Of a DNA stretch of 35,366 nt, positions 33,629 to 35,366 are shown in pieces. This DNA comes from Methanoregula sp. (GTDB lineage Archaea > Halobacteriota > Methanomicrobia > Methanomicrobiales > Methanospirillaceae), in the NCBI RefSeq assembly GCF_028679125.1, contig NZ_JAJRCG010000025.1, positions 1 through 35,366 on the forward strand, given 5' to 3'. The position numbers and the translations under genes were made by a program. Position 1 is the stretch's first letter. Each line of letters opens with the position of its first letter. The notes under the pieces are model-generated. The model was given only the letters and a program-made list of their open reading frames with translations, was not told the DNA's origin and ran no database searches.

Positions 33629-33686
33629 GGGGGGGTCTCCCCCATACCCCCCCACCCGTTTGTTTTTATTGTGTGCAGACCCCCCC
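33629..33686. repeat. G7/C7 inverted repeat
   Basis: GGGGGGGTCT at 33629-33638 pairs perfectly with AGACCCCCCC at 33677-33686 around a 38-base spacer. The arms lie within a direct repeat, TTGTGTGCAG (about 33616-33625 and 33669-33678). A competing short hairpin GGGGG-TCT-CCCCC is at 33631-33643, and a T5 tract lies inside the spacer at about 33663-33667. Confidence 0.75.
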
Positions 33687-33918
33687 TGCCTGGGGACCAT
33701 TTTGTTTTCTAAACGCATCGATCTCCGCCAGGCAGGAAATATCATTCAGGATTTTTTTACGCAGAAAAAGTCTTCAGACTTCCATTCGGGAATCCAAAAT
33801 CCCGCAGGTATCGATGAAAAATTGCGTGTCATCAGGAAGTTGAGCATCGCTCAATTTGTAAGAACCCGAAGAAACCCGATGGATTCTTCCGGAACATGAA
33901 CTCCGTATTGCGAAGAAC

Positions 33919-33926
33919 AAAAAAAA
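33919..33926 (-). terminator. Oligo-T terminator of the mtr operon
   Basis: Read on the minus strand, eight T residues follow the mtrH stop codon immediately. This is the expected end of the mtr transcript. Confidence 0.55.
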
Positions 33927-34964
33927 TTAGATGAGTTTGAAGATTGGGTGGCTTTCTGATTTGCACTCGATCCCGAGCTGGCGGGTTGCCTCGAGGACGG
34001 TGATATCCGTGTAGGCCTGTGCAGTGATCATTGCTTCTACGTTCTCGATAGGTCCGTACATAATGAGGTCGGCACCGAGGGTGGATGCAATCATGTTGCA
34101 GCCGATATCGGGTGCTGACCATGCGGCCTGCTTTATGCCCTCAATACCGCCGAGGTAGTGGTGGGACATCTGCTTGAGGAGGACATCCTTGCCCTCGTAT
34201 CCGGCTGCGAGTACTGAGGGGGTCTTTGAGGTACCCTTCCAGCGCTTGAGCCAGGTCCAGGAGACGGTCATGTTGTGGTATGCACCACCGGTCGGGTAGC
34301 CGTGGATTGCCTTGCAGGCAAGGATCTCACGGTACGAGCCGCCGCTTCCGAGGCCGAGGGGGGTTGCTGCAGTGTCGAGAATCGGGCGCTTGATACCGCA
34401 GTACTCTGCGATCTCGAGCATACCCTTGGTCTGACCTGCAACGCCGCCTTCTACGAGCACCTTCTCTCTTCCTGCAACTGACGGGTCTGCCGGGTTGAAG
34501 GCGAGGACGACGGCTGCATCGACGTCGCTGTTCTTCAGGGCTTCAATGCTCTCGGGAGAGATTGAACCGTTGATCGAGTTGTAGATCGCACGCTTTGCGA
34601 GACCGACTTCGGTCACATACTTGCATGCGTGGGCAAGTGCCGTGGGCACTGATGAGTCCATCAGGAACGCGGTCTTGTTGTCGATCGAGTCGAACCAGTT
34701 GAAGTAGCTCTCGAATGCTTCGCCATATTCCGCGATGATCTGGATGAAGTGCGGAATGCCGGTCGTGTCCGAGAGGACCTGACAGCGGTTCCACAGGGCT
34801 TCTGCCTTTGCCTTGTCGATCGTGCCTTTCTTGTCATCAAGCACGCACTCGTGCTTGTTGTAGAAGATCGATGCACCCAGTACTGTCGGGTACTCGCCGG
34901 GCTGGCCACCAATCTTGGTGCCGTTGAAGTCCCAGACGCTCTGTTCTTTTTCGAATCTGAACAT
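33927..34964 (-). CDS. mtrH: Tetrahydromethanopterin S-methyltransferase subunit H (MtrH)
   Basis: The 345-residue product is a complete MtrH, a TIM-barrel subunit that transfers the methyl group from methyl-H4MPT to the cobalamin of MtrA. It begins MFRFEKEQSVWDFNGTKIGGQPGEYPTVLG. Family motifs include HECVLDDKKG and GLGSGGSYREILACKAIHGYP. GGAGGTG nine bases before the ATG is a strong SD. The gene follows the MtrA-MtrG frame with a gap of 17 bases and is the last gene of the operon, as in other methanogens. Confidence 0.96.
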   Translation of the reverse strand: MFRFEKEQSVWDFNGTKIGGQPGEYPTVLGASIFYNKHECVLDDKKGTIDKAKAEALWNRCQVLSDTTGIPHFIQIIAEYGEAFESYFNWFDSIDNKTAFLMDSSVPTALAHACKYVTEVGLAKRAIYNSINGSISPESIEALKNSDVDAAVVLAFNPADPSVAGREKVLVEGGVAGQTKGMLEIAEYCGIKRPILDTAATPLGLGSGGSYREILACKAIHGYPTGGAYHNMTVSWTWLKRWKGTSKTPSVLAAGYEGKDVLLKQMSHHYLGGIEGIKQAAWSAPDIGCNMIASTLGADLIMYGPIENVEAMITAQAYTDITVLEATRQLGIECKSESHPIFKLI

Positions 34965-34981
34965 GTTCTATTACACCTCCG

Positions 34982-35366
34982 TTATACCATTGCCATTAAT
35001 TTCTGGTACAAAAACAACAGCATCACAAATACGGTAATTCCTGCTACGAGGCCGTACAGAATGCCGATATCCCGACCAATTTTTCGTCCAACACGCTGTG
35101 CAACTTCCGCATCCACGAACTCGATCTTCTTCTCGATCTTGTCCAGGCGTTTCTCGATCTCGAGGAACTGGGGGTTGGCACTTGCTGCGCCGACTTCCTG
35201 CCCACCGGCAGCTTCCTTGACTTCAACGACCATGGCTTCGGAAGCGAACGCACCCGGGTCTTTAGCCTTGAGTTCGTTGATCTTTGCCTTGACGGCCCCG
35301 ACATCCTCGGTTTCCATGATGTTGACGATCTCAACCTGTTCCTGGAACCGCTTGATGTTGGCGTCG
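34982..35366 (-). CDS. MtrA C-terminus fused to MtrG (5' truncated by the window edge)
   Basis: The frame runs without a stop from the window edge to TAA 34982-34984, about 127 visible residues. The first 60 or so (FQEQVEIVN, ETEDVGAVKAKI, AKDPGAFASEAMVVEVKE) match the conserved segment after the cobalamin domain of MtrA. A short Gly/Ala-rich linker follows. The rest (KRLDKIEKKIEFVDAEVAQR, VGRKIGRDIGILYG, then one hydrophobic helix) is a standard MtrG. In most methanogens mtrA, mtrF and mtrG are separate genes, and MtrA ends in its own transmembrane helix. Here the MtrG helix would anchor MtrA. An internal ATG at 35315-35317 could be mistaken for an mtrG start, but it lies inside MtrA-like sequence. 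Confidence 0.85.
   Translation of the reverse strand, partial: DANIKRFQEQVEIVNIMETEDVGAVKAKINELKAKDPGAFASEAMVVEVKEAAGGQEVGAASANPQFLEIEKRLDKIEKKIEFVDAEVAQRVGRKIGRDIGILYGLVAGITVFVMLLFLYQKLMAMV

Larger units (their letters stand above)
33490..33926. other. Intergenic region between the TPR gene and mtrH
   Basis: About 440 bases hold no convincing gene. The frame at 33535-33843 is rich in Pro, Phe and Cys, uses unusual codons and has no homology I recognise. The main feature is the G/C-tract inverted repeat at 33629-33686. Confidence 0.5.

Noticed and set aside
33535..33843. 102-codon plus-strand frame between the TPR gene and mtrH
   Set aside because: Composition is dominated by the C-tract element; no SD and no recognisable domain.
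34982..35317. Separate mtrG gene starting at ATG 35317
   Set aside because: The first residues after this ATG are conserved MtrA C-terminal sequence, and the frame continues upstream with MtrA similarity to the window edge.
1..35366. CRISPR array, insertion sequence, prophage or defence island
   Set aside because: No evenly spaced repeats, transposase, integrase, recombinase or nuclease genes are seen on either strand.

Overview
The window comes from a hydrogenotrophic methanogenic archaeon, most likely of the order Methanomicrobiales (Methanoregula-like). The evidence is the methanogenesis enzymes Mer, Mtd and Mtr, an NrpR-type nitrogen regulator, a Tfx-family regulator, an archaeal-order S10/spc ribosomal operon with interleaved archaeal genes (rnp1, eS4, eL32, eL19), archaeal AdkA, an EMC3/DUF106 membrane protein, and S-layer-like proteins with archaeosortase-type C-termini. 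Species assignment is inference; I could not run a search.

Layout. 1-550: C-terminal end of an S-layer-type surface protein (PGF-CTERM). 750-3708: AMP phosphorylase and a secreted five-repeat beta-sandwich protein. 3834-3904: tRNA-Arg(UCG) on the minus strand. 3961-5348: dUTPase-family gene overlapping a single-domain NrpR. 5349-7670 (minus): a very divergent tubulin/FtsZ-superfamily protein with a long proline-rich tail, abutting nrpR stop to stop. 8043-10958: mer, a GalT-like transferase, and mtd on the opposite strand. 11468-12175: Tfx-family regulator and a small CxxC ORF.

12514-27163 is one co-directional block of 27 genes: uL3, uL4, uL23, uL2, uS19, uL22, uS3, uL29, rnp1, uS17, uL14, uL24, eS4, uL5, uS14, uS8, uL6, eL32, eL19, uL18, uS5, uL30, uL15, secY, adkA, EMC3-like, cmk. 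Spacing is a few bases or start/stop overlaps, so the block is almost certainly an operon linking ribosome assembly, RNase P, membrane protein insertion and nucleotide kinases. eL32 carries a roughly 110-residue Lys/Ala/Pro tail built on a 75-bp tandem repeat.

27278-33489 is accessory: a GNAT/DUF2156 pair, MarC, an APC permease, a double rubredoxin with a histone-H1-like N-terminal tail, an orphan protein, a second S-layer-like surface protein and a TPR protein. 33927-35366 (minus) is the end of the mtr operon: mtrH, preceded by a reading frame in which an MtrA C-terminal sequence runs directly into an MtrG-like sequence.

No CRISPR array, insertion sequence, prophage or recognisable defence system is visible. 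The best candidates for undescribed biology are the divergent tubulin homologue, the two unrelated proteins with H1-like tails, the MtrA-MtrG fusion, and the long leader of the ribosomal operon.
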